Shown: one piece after another, positions 45,449 through 56,700 of the stretch
How positions within the stretch are numbered: position 1 is the first letter of the stretch
Layout: every line of letters starts with the position of its first letter
Source of the DNA: Ancistrus triradiatus
Lineage: Eukaryota; Chordata; Actinopteri; Siluriformes; Loricariidae
Direction of reading: 5' to 3'
DNA: 64,000 nt
NCBI GenBank assembly: GCA_025084515.1
Contig: JAJAGP010000175.1
Location: 1 to 64,000, forward strand
Made by a program: the position numbers and the translations under genes
Notes under the pieces: model-generated
Seen by the model: only the letters and a program-made list of their open reading frames with translations
Database searches by the model: none
Told to the model about the DNA's origin: nothing

Positions 45449-45860
45449 GTTATTTCTCAGTCTCTTTATTAGAATACAGCCAGAAAATACAGGAAATATG
45501 TATGAAGTATTTAAAAACTGAAGACATTCATAAAAAACATATATCTATATTATACTGTGGCAAGTATTTAGTGTTACATCCCCTTACACATAATAGCAGC
45601 ATCTGGTGGCTTCATCAAGACGCAAAGTTGACTCATCTACAGTCTGAAGAAGGTGGATTAAGAGCTTATTCAGAAGGGGAACAAGGTTAAGATAGGCTAA
45701 AGCTAAAAAGATTGGAATGAAGATCAGTGGAAAAGACGATTATGGGATGACATAAGTTTGAAATTTTTGGGTCCAGTGGTCAAGAATGTTATATACGGCC
45801 ATCATAGGATTGCTAAAACAACAAGTCTAATGGCGGCCTAACACTTTTGCACAGTTCAGT
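45449..45860 (-). mobile_element. MITE-C, partial copy
   Basis: Reverse-oriented relative of 35909-36506: ATACAGCCAGAAAATACAGG at the left and GCGGCCTAACACTTTTGCAC then AGTTCAGTAT at the right. Its left side starts right after the Tc1 terminus. Confidence 0.8.
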
Positions 45861-47163
45861 ATACGTATTATATATGTTGATCTGTGTAGTTTCTTCAATA
45901 GTACCCTCCACTCTAATGGGAAGGCTTTCCACTAAATAGGGTATAGCGCTGTGGGAATTCATGTCCATCCTAGTTGAGACCAGAGCTTGCAACAGGTCAG
46001 TTGGCTAAAAATTTCTTTCAAGAATGTGGAATCGCACAATGCCATGGACTTTAAATGAATGCTGTAGCGTTAAGATTGCACTTCTCTGGATCTAAGGGGT
46101 CTGAACACAACTTGGTCAAACCCTGATTCAGTCATCAGGCGGCCAGAACATTTACTGTGATTCAGGACATGGCGTGAAAGCATTTCAGCTGCTGGAGAGT
46201 TCAAGGGCAGTGTCAGCTGATACCACTTCAGCAGATGTTTGACATTGTTTATGGTGAATTTACTGTATGCTGCTATGTAGCCGCTTATCTATTTTCAGAT
46301 GTTGCTGCCTGATGTAGTTTGGAATTGGGTAGTGTTCAATAGCAAGTGACTAATGATTTTTATGTGCTCAAAAAAAGCAGGTTCTGTGCTGGATGAGACA
46401 AAAATAGAGCAAAGGAGAGGCTGTCATAAAAGAGAGGTGGTTATACTGAAAATAACCTAACCCCAAAGTATGGATAGTATGGTCGTGGATTGAGTATGCT
46501 TTTTTTCAATGCCCCTACAAACCTTTCAGGATACATGGCAGCTTTACTCCATGACCACCAGTAGGGAAAAATGGTTAAATGCCCAAAGATCCAAGCTTTT
46601 AGCATTGCAATAGCGGTCAAACTTTAGAAGAGTCGAAAAGATACTAAGTACATTTAAGTAGATTAATCATTCCATATTTTCAGGGCGAGATTACTCTCAT
46701 TAAGAGTAAATACATTTTCATGGCCCTTTCCCCCCGTCTTTACCCAGGGTGGCAATAAGTTTGGCGCTGATTGCAAATCTCTTTGAGACAGCGGAGCTTT
46801 GAATGGCATCTCTTTCAGAGGTTCTAAAAAGGAGTGGAGTTGAGCCTCAAATTCTGCTTTATGCTTCGTTTCAAAGAGAGGAGCTTTCTCCATGATGCCG
46901 TGCATAATATCAGCTCTCACTCACAGGATCTTGTGCATCTGGTTTCATATTAGGATTCGGCTAAAGAAGGAGCCTTTTAACCCCAAACACATTTAGGCTG
47001 TTTTTGTGAGTGTATGTAGACTATCTAATCACTCTGGGATCTGTTGTGAACAAAGCTTCAATAGCATGCCATACATGAAAGTGTTTTTATTAAAAGAAAA
47101 AAAAAGTGGCTCTTATTAAAAGCCAAAGCCCAAAGCAACAGTCTAGTCCTGGGTTTCGGAGTT
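45861..47163. other. gene-free stretch, unique-looking block 46650-46950
   Basis: No repeats recognised. 46660-46920 has a minus-strand open frame of 85 codons (MRADIMHGIMEKAPLFETKH...) without known relatives and looks like constrained sequence. Confidence 0.4.
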
Positions 47164-47345
47164 TGGTATGAAAGCCGAATTGAGGGAATTCAAAGGTTTC
47201 TAAAAATACATTTATGTCAACGGAAACCAGGCTATCTGCTGAGCCACTTCATCCTCGTCACTGCCGTCTTGCCTGGGCTCGGATGATCCTGATGTGTTTA
47301 AGATCACAGGCTGTGAGATGTGCATTATGCACATTATCCGCCTCC
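47164..47345 (-). repeat. diverged duplicate block CB-1
   Basis: Matches 51600-51750 in the same orientation: GGTATGAAAGC, TTCTAAAAATACA, GGCTATCTGCTGA, CCTGATGTGTTTAAGATCAC and TGTGCATTATG. There is a 9-bp gap in the middle. On the minus strand both keep a VILNTSGS...VAQQIA/VVQQIA-like peptide, but the frames end soon. I cannot tell whether it is an old repeat, duplicated conserved non-coding DNA or a degenerate exon. Confidence 0.7.
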
Positions 47346-47894
47346 CTTTCCTCATTACTTGCACAGTGGCTTTTTGAAACCCGCAAAGCTTCTGAACATC
47401 AGATAAAGTTTCACAAAAATCGGCGGAAATCACGTGGCTTTGCGCTCTGTATGAAACTCAGAAATGTTGTGATTGACGTGTTTGTAGGTTTTCACCCATT
47501 GATTTTTTTTGTTTGTTTGTTTGTTAGGCTTTGTTCCAATAGGTAATTACAATCTCTACATAAAATCCGCTCTGACACGAACAAAGTTTTCATTTAAGCT
47601 TGTTCATTTTTCTGTTCAATTTTGCTCATCCTCAAGCATTGCCACTAGGGGGTGATCACTGCATCTGCACCAGCATTATGCTGACAAGAATTGTTTCGTA
47701 ATGAGAAGCAAACGAATCATATGGACCATAGACGTCCAGTGACTCCGGACATTAAGTCATCAGTTTTCATAACATTAGCCAGTTGTAATTCCAGTAAAGT
47801 TTGCTCACTGGTGCGTGGTCCATGAAAACATATTTAAGCTAATGATCATGACACGGCAAACTTGGTGTGCTCTATGTACATGATGGATTGCCAC
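47346..47894. other. no recognised feature
   Basis: A short (TTTG)n lies at 47507-47524. No supported gene. Confidence 0.4.
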
Positions 47895-48110
47895 TTCTTA
47901 CTTGGCACATGGAGAAATCTGTTTGAATAGGTTGTGAATCTCTTTCACACTTTTTGGTACGAAACAGTTTTAGTAGCGGTGTCCGATATCTTTCAGTTAA
48001 CGTTAGCATGGCTGAAATTTCTCGGCCATCCTCTCTGAGGACATGCCCCTCCTCCTTGAGAACCATCAGAGGTTTATCAGCCAGCTTTTGTTATATAAAT
48101 GCATCTGTTT
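47895..48110 (-). other. protein-like open frame, unrecognised
   Basis: The minus strand reads LADKPLMVLKEEGHVLREDG, REISAMLTLTERYRTPLLKL and FRTKKCERDSQPIQTDF before CQ. At that point a consensus-like donor (CCAA|GTAAGA at about 47900) occurs. A stop codon lies a few codons upstream of LADKP and no good acceptor is seen. Composition is protein-like, but I cannot identify a relative. It may be a conserved non-coding element with an accidental frame. Confidence 0.3.
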
Positions 48111-48249
48111 TCTCCTGCACTGAACCATTTTTGCTTCTACGCTTGGTGTCTGGAGTTGCTGGAATTGAATGAAACTTTGTGTTTGAATGTATTAATGATA
48201 TATTTAAGAGATTACAATATTAGAGCAGAAGGATAAATTTATCGGGGAA

Positions 48250-48865
48250 AACTGTAGAATTGAAAGGAGGCTCTAGTTACCCTGTTGGGCCGCCTCTAGC
48301 CCGGACACGATGAGATACGGTTGGGCATGGAGGCATACAGGTTCCATATGGTATCCTGTGTCACATTTTTCCATACATGTTGGAGCTGGGTCTGTAGATT
48401 CTGCACACTCATAGGTTGTCGAATCTTGCATCCCAGCTCGTCCCAAAAATGCTCAATTGTGGATAAAGTCAAGGAAGTGTTGCAATCTGGCGGAAACATT
48501 CCTGGGAAACCCGTGCTGTTTGTGGATGAACATTATCATGCTGAAAATTGCCAGTCGGAAGCCTTGCCATGAGAGGCAGCATGTGGCTGCATGATGTCCT
48601 GCACATATCGCTGAGTTGTTAGTGTCCCTTGCATCACTACTGGGGTGACCGACTGCCGTATGTGATGGCAGCAGTTGGGACAGGGTGTCACTCCACACGC
48701 TCAGCGTGAGGCCACCATACTCAAACCTGGTCATCGTCAGGTTCCAAAAAGAACGTGGATTTGTCATTAAAGTCAGTTCCAGTCTGTAGCAGTCCAGGTT
48801 TCTCGTCCACGACACCACTGCAAACGAAGGCAGCCATCCGACATTTCTGTCAGGGTGTGATACTT
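48250..48865 (-). mobile_element. Tc1-like transposase remnant, C-terminal
   Basis: Minus strand gives STIEHFWDELGCKIRQPMSV and LQTQLQHVWKNVTQDTIWN, matching the end of Tc1 transposases (NPIEHLWDELG...). Glu of the third catalytic site is at 48452-48454. Upstream catalytic parts to about 48850 are recognisable as DNA but broken. No terminal repeats found. Confidence 0.7.
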
Positions 48866-49420
48866 TTTTGTCAATGATTGTACATATATAAACACATGGA
48901 TCTCTCTGTCTCGCTCTACCGTACACATGCACATATGTACACACATTTGTGTTACATAGTGTTAAATTCCCAGTTTCAATTCAGTAACGAACGACGAATT
49001 CCAAACATTTTGTCTGTCATCTGCTACATTCATTCTCTCCCCAAATCTCCTCCTAAAGAAATAAAACATGCCTCGATTTTAATATAAAACTCGCTCAGCA
49101 TATGACAGGACCTCCATCACACTGCTCTTTTGTTTTTCCGATGCACATTACGCTAAAATGCTGCAGGCTCGGTATTGTTTATCTAGGTTCCGGTGTAGAT
49201 ATCGGGTGTCTGAGTCCAACACTATAGGGATGCGTGCTCTCGCATATAAAGTAACTTACAACTTCAGTTATTGCCTGTAACCAGCTAGAATTCATTCATA
49301 GTGAGCTCCAAGAGCCACCGCACGTTAGTGTGAATCGATTCGCCTCGGCTGTATAGATTTAAAGTTTTTGATTTGAATAGAATCTATCAGCAGCTCTTAT
49401 GTAAATTGTCGTGTAGCCTA
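48866..49420. other. no recognised feature
   Basis: No gene or clear repeat. Confidence 0.4.
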
Positions 49421-50414
49421 CAGTGGTGCTTGAAAGTTTGTGAACCCTTTAGAATTTTCTATATTTCTGCATAAATATGACCTAAAACATCATCAGATGT
49501 TCACACAAGTCCTAAAAGTAGATACAGAGAACCCAGTTAGACAATTGAGACACCAGTATCATATTTGGTTATAATATTATATCTGCAATTAAACGTTTCC
49601 TGAAGCTGTTGGTCAGTCCTGCACACCAGCTTGGAGAAAAAAATCCAAGGATAATGGATAATATAAATGACCAAGGATAATTGTTGAGGTAGACCCCTTG
49701 TCTCCTCGCAGGTTCTTTTTTGACCCTTTGGGAATAAAACGCCCAACAGGGGGCCATTCTTTCTTTATTTTCAGATCTGGTTAAGTCTTGCGCAACCACA
49801 AGCGTTCCAACATTCTGTCTCAAACAGGCACCTTTTATACCCTACAAGTTTCACTTCCTCTTTCCTTGGCCTAATGGCTTCTTGTACACATTCAATCGCT
49901 GCCCATAGACCCTGTAACCATTTTCCGCTTACTCAGCGTCCCTGCTGTCGGGTCTTTTCCATTACATATTGTTCAGACAGATTGGAGACACTGTTCAAAA
50001 CATCTTCTTCCTCAAATCAACTCAATCACGCTGACAATGCATGTCTTCTACATCTTTCTGCACGTACACAGTCTCAAAGTTCTGTCTGCACAAAATGTAC
50101 AAAAACATCCTTGACCTTCAATTGAAATCAAACGTATAATTATATGCTGATTAAACATGTTAATTAATGGTTCAATATGCTAATCATTAGGTGATTAATA
50201 TCCATAATATGCTGATTAATTAGGTAACAGGTAGAATAGGTAAAACGGTAAACACGGTGACAAACTGGCAACATAATGTTTTTGTCTCATTTGTTTAACT
50301 GGGTTCTCTTTATCTACTTTTAGGACTTGTGTGAAAATCTGATGATGTTTCAGGTCATATTTATGCAGAAATATAGAAAATTCTAAAGGGTTCACAAACT
50401 TTCAAGCACCACTT
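49421..50414. mobile_element. Tc1-type non-autonomous element with unrelated interior
   Basis: Inverted ends CAGTGGTGCTTGAAAGTTTG and CAAACTTTCAAGCACCACT extend inward about 110 bp (AACCCTTTAGAATTTTC; CATAAATATGACCTAAAACA). TA lies at 49419-49420 and 50415-50416. The interior 49545-50280 shows no Tc1 transposase; it has AATAAA-like and repeated GCTGATTAAT/GCTAATCAT motifs and may be a second insertion or captured DNA. Confidence 0.85.
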
Positions 50415-51019
50415 TATATACAGTTAAACCAGGCCCAATAGTTTTAACTTAGCACAGATCGCTAGCTATGTTTTATGAGTCTGGATTCTAGTCTTTATTG
50501 TTTTCATTTTTTTGAAGTTTTAATCTTTCCTTAAGGCTTATTTTTGGAGGAGCATCATAACATGTGCTAAGAGGAACAGATAAAATGCACACAGAAGCTA
50601 ATACGAGGACTAACGAGGGAAAATATAGGTCCTTCTATATGAGATCTGTGGTTTAGCACATCTAGCTGGTGCCTGGACATAAATTAAGTGATTAAAATTA
50701 GAAAAGATGAAAGTATTAATTACATACACATTTAACAGCTGATACACAGAACAACATGTGCAATGTCATTCAAGCATTTTGTTTTATTTTTAAGTCTCCC
50801 ACATAAAACTGCAATGTGTAGGTTCAAAACTTTAAAATGAAAATACATTTCAGTTATTACTAATTATTTTTATGTACAACATACAATTGTGTTTTATATA
50901 TTTATTGATTGATTTTTTAGTAATAATGGCTCAGAAACTGATCCCTCAGTGTACCTTTGTTATACATTAAAGCTACTTGGGACATGTGCAATGAGCAAAG
51001 TTGGATAATTTCCTCACTT
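50415..51019. other. no recognised feature
   Basis: AT-rich sequence, nothing supported. Confidence 0.45.
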
Positions 51020-51210
51020 TATCAGATTTATTTTAAATAGCACTTTTTACAAGCATTTTCTCAAAGCAAGTTTACAATTTAAGATTATCTTCTAATATCT
51101 AAGGCCAATCCCAAATTGAGCAAGCCTAGGCTGACAGTGGCAAGGAAAAACTCCCTAAACGTTATAAGGAAGAGACCTTGGGAGGACCAAGACTCAAAAA
51201 GAGACCCAAA
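51020..51210 (+). repeat. interspersed repeat R1, short copy
   Basis: ATCAGATTTATTTTAAATAG, CAAATTGAGCAAGCCTAGG and GTGGCAAGGAAAAACTCC match R1 at 3271 and 32478. Confidence 0.75.
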
Positions 51211-51439
51211 TGAAAGATTCTGCTCATTTCCTAATCCCATGCTTAGGTTGAAGAAATTTTTCATTCCTGCCTAATCTGGATGAATAAGGTAACTTTAAAA
51301 AAAGTTAATTCAAGTGTTATTGTTAACGAGTCTGTGCTCTTGGATGTTTTGAGTGCCACTATTAATTTCAAATCAGGAGCACCAGCGCTCCTTGGTAAAA
51401 AGCTTACCATAGGAAAATGTGTTTTGAGTTCAGCTTTCT

Positions 51440-51900
51440 ATAGCTGCGTACATCCATTTCCCGTGTGCTGTCAATCAAAAGAAGGCCTCGTGATTTGGAC
51501 ATATTTCCCCACATCCAAACCTAGAAGAAAATAAACGTGCCCGCCATCAGGCAGCTGCTGACAGCGATGTACCATTATAAATCTAGAGAAGAAGCTGAAT
51601 TGGTATGAAAGCTGAACTGAGGAAGCCTTCTAAAAATACACACGTCGACGGAAGCCGGGCTATCTGCTGAACCACTTTAACCTCTTCACTGTCATCGTCC
51701 CTGGATCCTGATGTGTTTAAGATCACAGACTTCGAGGTGTGCATTATGACAGACACGGGTAGTAAGAGCAGGGCAGAATTTCGGCTCGCCTTCCTACAAA
51801 TGCGTACATCTGTCGCCATTTGCGTAGTCAGTCAAAAGAGGGCTTCATGAAGCGGAAAACTCTCCCTATAACCATCAGACAGCCGATGACATGGTGCAGT
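51440..51900 (-). repeat. diverged duplicate block CB-2 with internal repeat
   Basis: 51600-51750 is the partner of 47164-47345. It is bracketed by a second pair, 51446-51576 and 51800-51900, sharing TGCGTACATC, GTCAATCAAAAGA/GTCAGTCAAAAGA, GGCCTCGTGA/GGCTTCATGA and CCATCAGGCAGC/CCATCAGACAGC. The layered duplication suggests old local copying. Confidence 0.55.
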
Positions 51901-52267
51901 GGACTTTTGCTATTAGAAATAGAGTAGAAACCAGGCCACTATGGGATAACCAGCACGAATGTGTGCCAGGCGCTATTCTGAACGCTGAAATATGCATACA
52001 ATGCCCATTCTCTGAAAACATTATCAGTTCATGCTTTCTAAAATGGCAGGACTAAATATAACCCAATTTGGGCTAGCCAGCCATTTTTTCGACAGCCGAG
52101 CCTAGACTGGTAGCATAAGGTCAAGGTGTTCTGTATGATGGTGTATGATACAATACACTGGCACAGAGCGGTATCTGCATTTCAGGCTGGTTTAATTAGA
52201 ACCAGCCTATGTTAAAATAAAAGACTGTTGCCACTGCCTGAAACTGCATGGGGGTGTTGGCTATATG
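51901..52267. other. no recognised feature
   Basis: No gene or repeat recognised. Confidence 0.4.
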
Positions 52268-52375
52268 AATACAGATATGCACTGTTTAATGTCCACATTG
52301 CGTTCTGTGAAACAGGACATTGGCCTTAATGAATGTTGACCAGACTTTACCATAGTCACATAGTCTTTCTATACA
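52268..52375 (+). mobile_element. MITE-B fragment (5' end)
   Basis: ACAGATATGCACTGTTTAAT, CGTTCTGTGAAACAGGACAT and TTTACCATAGTCACATAG match the left end of 39123-39550, with a small insertion (GCCTTAATGAATGTT). Confidence 0.7.
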
Positions 52376-53324
52376 TAAAGGCTATTTTCACAAGAAAACT
52401 GCTCAACGATACGTAAATGCGTCAGAGATACTGCTTAAAACAAGAGTGGAACGCTACCATCTACACAGCACCCCTAATGCCACCACCTTTTTAATGTATG
52501 GAAATTCACTCTACATCTAGAAAATACAGTAACGTACTCGTACTACCCTGTCTAGGCAAAAGCCTTAACACTGAAGGGGGATGGTATGATGGACCTGATA
52601 CTTTTGTTTGACAGAAGCCAGGGGCTATTCTAGTGTCAGAGTTTTAGGGGTGCTGATCACCCAGTGAGACCAGACACCCGACCCCCCACCCCTACAAATT
52701 GTATATTTTAACGTAATCTGTTATTCCCACACTTGTGACTTTCTGGATAGGGGACAATGTATTTAATCTACCCACTCTATTGAAAATACTATATTTAAAC
52801 CATATACTTACATACAAAAAATGACTCCTTACTATTGACCAACCCTGAAAAGGGTCTGGAAACGCCAATGACGGAAGCCAAAACTGCATTAATAGACAGC
52901 ATTACCAACAACACGTAGAGCAGCCAGATGAAACAGAGACTGAATGAGTTGGTGTGAACCGGTTTCTATAGTTATAGGTTAGAGAGAATATGCAGGTAGT
53001 AGGGGGACAAACACAGGAGTTCTACTTACAATAGGACAGGTAGGCTACATAGAATCACGAACACCATTTAGAGCTGGTGACCATCATACCAGTAGTGCAT
53101 AATATTGGTAGCCTGTACATAGTACACCCACTACGATTTGAGTATATCCACTAATTTTGACACACGAAAGAAAAGTGTTGACAGACATTTTTGCTTGATG
53201 GCTGATTGCCTGACGCGGAGCTCTGCATGCTCATGATTCCAGCCTTGTGGTCACATGATGGGATGAACATTAAGCACAGTGGGCTGGTGGAGTTCCCTAC
53301 GTTAAAGGGTTAATCCCCACGCCG
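52376..53324. other. upstream region of the IQSEC-like exon
   Basis: No gene or named repeat. CpG content is low until about 53320, so any core promoter lies in the following block. Confidence 0.4.
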
Positions 53325-53535
53325 TTCCAGAGGATGAGAAGACTGTAGCGCAAGAGCCTGTGGACGGCGCGCTGCTGCACTCAGAGCAACGCGAGAAGCA
53401 ACAGCGGCCAACTTAGAACGATGGCGGAGCGGCGAGGGCGCACCGGCGCGGATTGGTACCGAGCCCGTGCGTGAAAGGCGCTGCGGCGGCGGCGATCGGC
53501 GCGTCCCGATGGACGGCCGTTTGGCGCACGGAGAT
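53325..53535 (+). promoter_or_regulatory. CpG-island promoter / 5' UTR of the IQSEC-like gene
   Basis: An abrupt rise in G, C and CG dinucleotides (GGACGGCGCGCTGCTGCACT, GGCGGCGGCGATCGGCGCG) starts here and continues through the exon, in contrast to the AT-rich DNA around it. No TATA box is visible, which is common for CpG-island promoters. The transcription start cannot be placed exactly. Confidence 0.7.
53421..53474 (+). CDS. upstream ORF (17 codons)
   Basis: ATG at 53421 sits in a strong context (A at -3, G at +4) and encodes MAERRGRTGADWYRARA before TGA at 53472-53474. It ends 34 nt before the first main-frame ATG (53509) and 61 nt before the likely one (53536). If it lies in the transcript it should lower main-frame translation. 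Its presence in the mRNA is inferred. Confidence 0.4.
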   Translation: MAERRGRTGADWYRARA

Positions 53536-53774
53536 ATGGAAAACGCCACCGAGAATCCGAGCAAGGCGGCCGAATTCTTGAAGGAGCTCAACAACATTAT
53601 CGAGACCCAGCAGGAGTTGCTGGAGAAGCAGAAGGGTCGCATCGAGATCCTGGAGCGCCAAGTGCACGATCTGTGCGAGGAAAACTTGTGCCTCAAGGAG
53701 CAGCATCAGCGGCACATGGCCGTCTGCAGGCTGCAGCAGCTCGGAGCCATCAAGGAAAATGTCATCCAGGAAAA
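53536..53774 (+). CDS. first coding exon, IQSEC (BRAG) family-like Arf-GEF N-terminus
   Basis: The exon encodes 79 codons plus two bases, beginning MENATENPSKAAEFLKELNN. IQSEC proteins are guanine-nucleotide exchange factors for Arf GTPases, found at synapses and at endosomes or adhesions. Their long isoforms begin with a coiled coil of this form: ENP at the start, then (F/Y)L-x-EL--I---QQ-LL--Q--RI--LE----L--EN. Here residues 10-57 form that coiled coil (ETQQELLEKQKGRIEILERQ, HDLCEENLCLKEQ); the last part (MAVCRLQQLGAIKENVIQE) is less familiar. The start at 53536 has G at -3 and G at +4 and agrees with the family's ME..ENP start; ATG at 53509 is an in-frame alternative adding nine residues. 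The exon ends at AAAA|GTAAGT (donor 53775), phase 2. Sec7, PH and IQ parts must lie beyond the window. Which paralogue (1, 2 or 3) cannot be decided. Confidence 0.68.
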
Positions 53775-56700
53775 GTAAGTCCGTAGTGTGTTTTGTGGAA
53801 TCTGCTGGCCGATTTGGAAGTCGCGTTTGTGGAGCGTAATGTAGGGGCGCAGCGTGGATTGGCGTTTGAAGTGGACGCCATAAGGTCCCAGAAGGAGCTT
53901 GTAGTCCCAGGTTCTAACACCCGACCATGTTTCTTACTACTGATGTTTGTTTTGAAGATGATGTTGATGTTGTACACCTTCGCTCTTGGTCATCTCATAA
54001 TAACTCTTAGAATAATTAGGATGAAACTGTTATCATCCTATAGTATGCCTACTCGTCCTGATATAAGAAGTTTACGGAGTGATCTTAAAATCAGCTATTT
54101 AAATGACCACCGTGACTGTTTTTGTTTGCTTGTTTACTCGTTTATTTCTTTTAGTGGCACATAACCCCAGTGCCAAGCCATGCTGATCCGTTTAATTTAA
54201 GGGCAGGGTGCGTTTGACGACAGAAATAAACCCGGTTTCGGTTCCGGACAGAAAGCAATCTGAAACGTCAAAACAACTCGTTTCTACTTTTAAAAGAGCG
54301 ATTTCTAGCTTCAATTAAACCATCTGGTGCTTTTAAGCAGAGTAGACTCGATATCGAGCTGTCTTGTTTACCCTGCTTGTCATGTGCGCAAACGTGCGTC
54401 CGTGCTGTGCGGTGCTGCGTGGCGTGGTGTTGTGTTGTGGTGGGTCCTGCTGTGACGGGCTGATTCATGAATTCAGATTTTCTGTTGTTTGTTTTTAACG
54501 TTATTAAATATTTATTCCTCGTTGGTAAAAAATGAACCCACAGCCTTTGCGCTTTTTGGTTGGCTGGCTGGCGCTCACCCGGTCTGTTTTGACTGCGCTT
54601 GCGGTGTGTATCTGGATTTAATGATCGATATGTCGATATATGGGCTTTGTAAACCCCCCATAATAATGAGCCTGTTACCCAACCTGCCCGGTGACTCTCT
54701 AACCGTGCAGATTTCCCGTGCTGGATGAAGAGAAGCTCTTTAATATATACAGCGAGGGCGAAAGTCTGAGACCACTAGTAGAAATGCGTTCTTGAATTGA
54801 ATACAGTACGACGTTTTTCGGTACTGGTCATATTGTAACAACTTGAATCAAAGACTTTTGGTCCCTACAGTATATAATTTTATCATACACTGCTCAGTTA
54901 CCGTCCAACTATACATTCATGTTTATGGCATTAAAAAGATGCCTTCATGATTACAATTGAGTGTATCATTTAGGGGAACCAGGATTTGAGCTCACAACCT
55001 TACAGTTAGTAGGCCAGAAACTTGCTACTGCTTTGGCTGTGGTGAGGGGCAGGACTTTGTACACAAGTACTGTAGAGCTAAAATGGATGTAAGAAGACAT
55101 TGAGAACACCATTGATTCCAGCTGGTGTGTTAGTGGTTTGGGAAGAAGGTTAGTACCCTATAGTGGGGCTTTTGGAGAGCAGGTATTTGGATGGTTGATT
55201 GGCTGAAAGACGCTCTAGGAGTGCCAGTATTGCACGATAAAGGCACTCTGACCAAAGCTCTTCAAGTATTACTTTGCCACATGCACACACAACCTAGCAA
55301 CGACGGCAGCCGTAACAAAGCAGTAACATTATAATTATACAAGTAAAAGCTGGAGAAATTGATTTGAAGTGAGTTTATAAAATGTATTGCCTATGATAAC
55401 ATTTGTTTTTAAATTTGTTAGATGAAGCTCTTAAGAAGGAATTGGATTCTCTGCTAGAAAGGCTGAGAAAACAAAGCAGAGACGTTGTTTGCTGGTGTTA
55501 AACTCTGTATCCTTCATGAAACATCTACGGCTGGTCAGAGGTTCATTCATGGATCTGTTAAGTCCAGCTCTTATCCCAACATAGCTACTGATGTAGGCTG
55601 TAACTCTCCCTTTACATTTCTCATTGATAGTATTAACATTAAAATCTTCCTCTTCTAAATTTATAATGGCATAAACAGGATCATTTCTTCCGAAACTATA
55701 GTGGGATTAGGACTTTCGTTAACGCCTGGATCTCCAGTTTCCTACTGTAGGTAGGATAGTGTGTCTTAGTAACAGCCTGCCTTATAAATCAGACCCATTT
55801 TATTTGCCAAATGCAAAAAAACCCTACTTTTTAATGAGTTACCGATCAATATATTTGTGTCGACTATTATGATTAAAAGGCATAGTCTGATGATACATGT
55901 GACCGCAGTACACCAGTGCCAATTTCTCACGTTCTAGCAGTAATTGGTGTCTCTAAAGTGGCCCTAGTTTGTGTGATGGATTGACTCCCTGTCTATGGTT
56001 GTTCCTACCTTGTGCCCTGTGTCGCCAGCTAGGCAGCAGATCTTCCGTGACTCTGTTAGGGATCAAGCGGATAAGAAAGTGAGTGAGGGTTTTGTTCATG
56101 TTCAAGATTTTGCGATGTCACAAAAACAGGTCTATGACAAGTTTTTAAATTGAGATCTGCAGGACAAACCTAGAACCTGTGACTGACCTACGTGGCTTTT
56201 GTCTCCCTTGGACCTGTAGTTGCTTTTGTCCTGTTCTGTTCTTTCACTGATCTGTTCTTTTGGCTGCACTGCCATCATGTTTGATAGCTGAGAGGAACTG
56301 ACAGAGCAGCACCTGCTTATGGTGCATTCTTATCTCTGGCATGGAATCGCAGACCGTGCAGATGCTGTCATGACGCGTCCTCTCCTCTGGAACTATCTGA
56401 TGACACGTCTTAACGTAACGATGCTCTTTTAATTACAGCAAGCCAAAACAAGGTTTGTGCCAGAAGTGTTTGAGTGGAAAGTAAAAGAGAGTTTGTTTTC
56501 ATCTCATAGCCTCCAGTCACTTGATTACCAATTCAAAGCAGGCCTCCGTGTGAGTTATGCCATCATTGTTTTGTCTAAGCGAACTTGTGATTTATCGCAG
56601 ACGATCTGAAAGGTGCTCTCAATCTTCTGGTCATTTTCTAAGGTTGCCTACCAATGCTCTTCATGTTTCCACCTTCAGATATTTGCTCAGCGGTACCCAA

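Noticed and set aside
51583..51819. coding exon pair with 47212-47433 (shared VILNTSGS peptide)
   Set aside because: One copy stops and the other shifts frame soon after the shared part, and no splice sites are convincing; kept only as a duplicated block.
53467..53508. N-terminal extension of the IQSEC-like exon from GTG at 53467
   Set aside because: GTG is not a usual start in animals; ATG at 53509 or 53536 is available in frame.
53310..53715. minus-strand ORFs of 128 and 100 codons in the CpG island
   Set aside because: Antisense of the coding exon and GC-rich 5' region; such DNA has few stops by chance.
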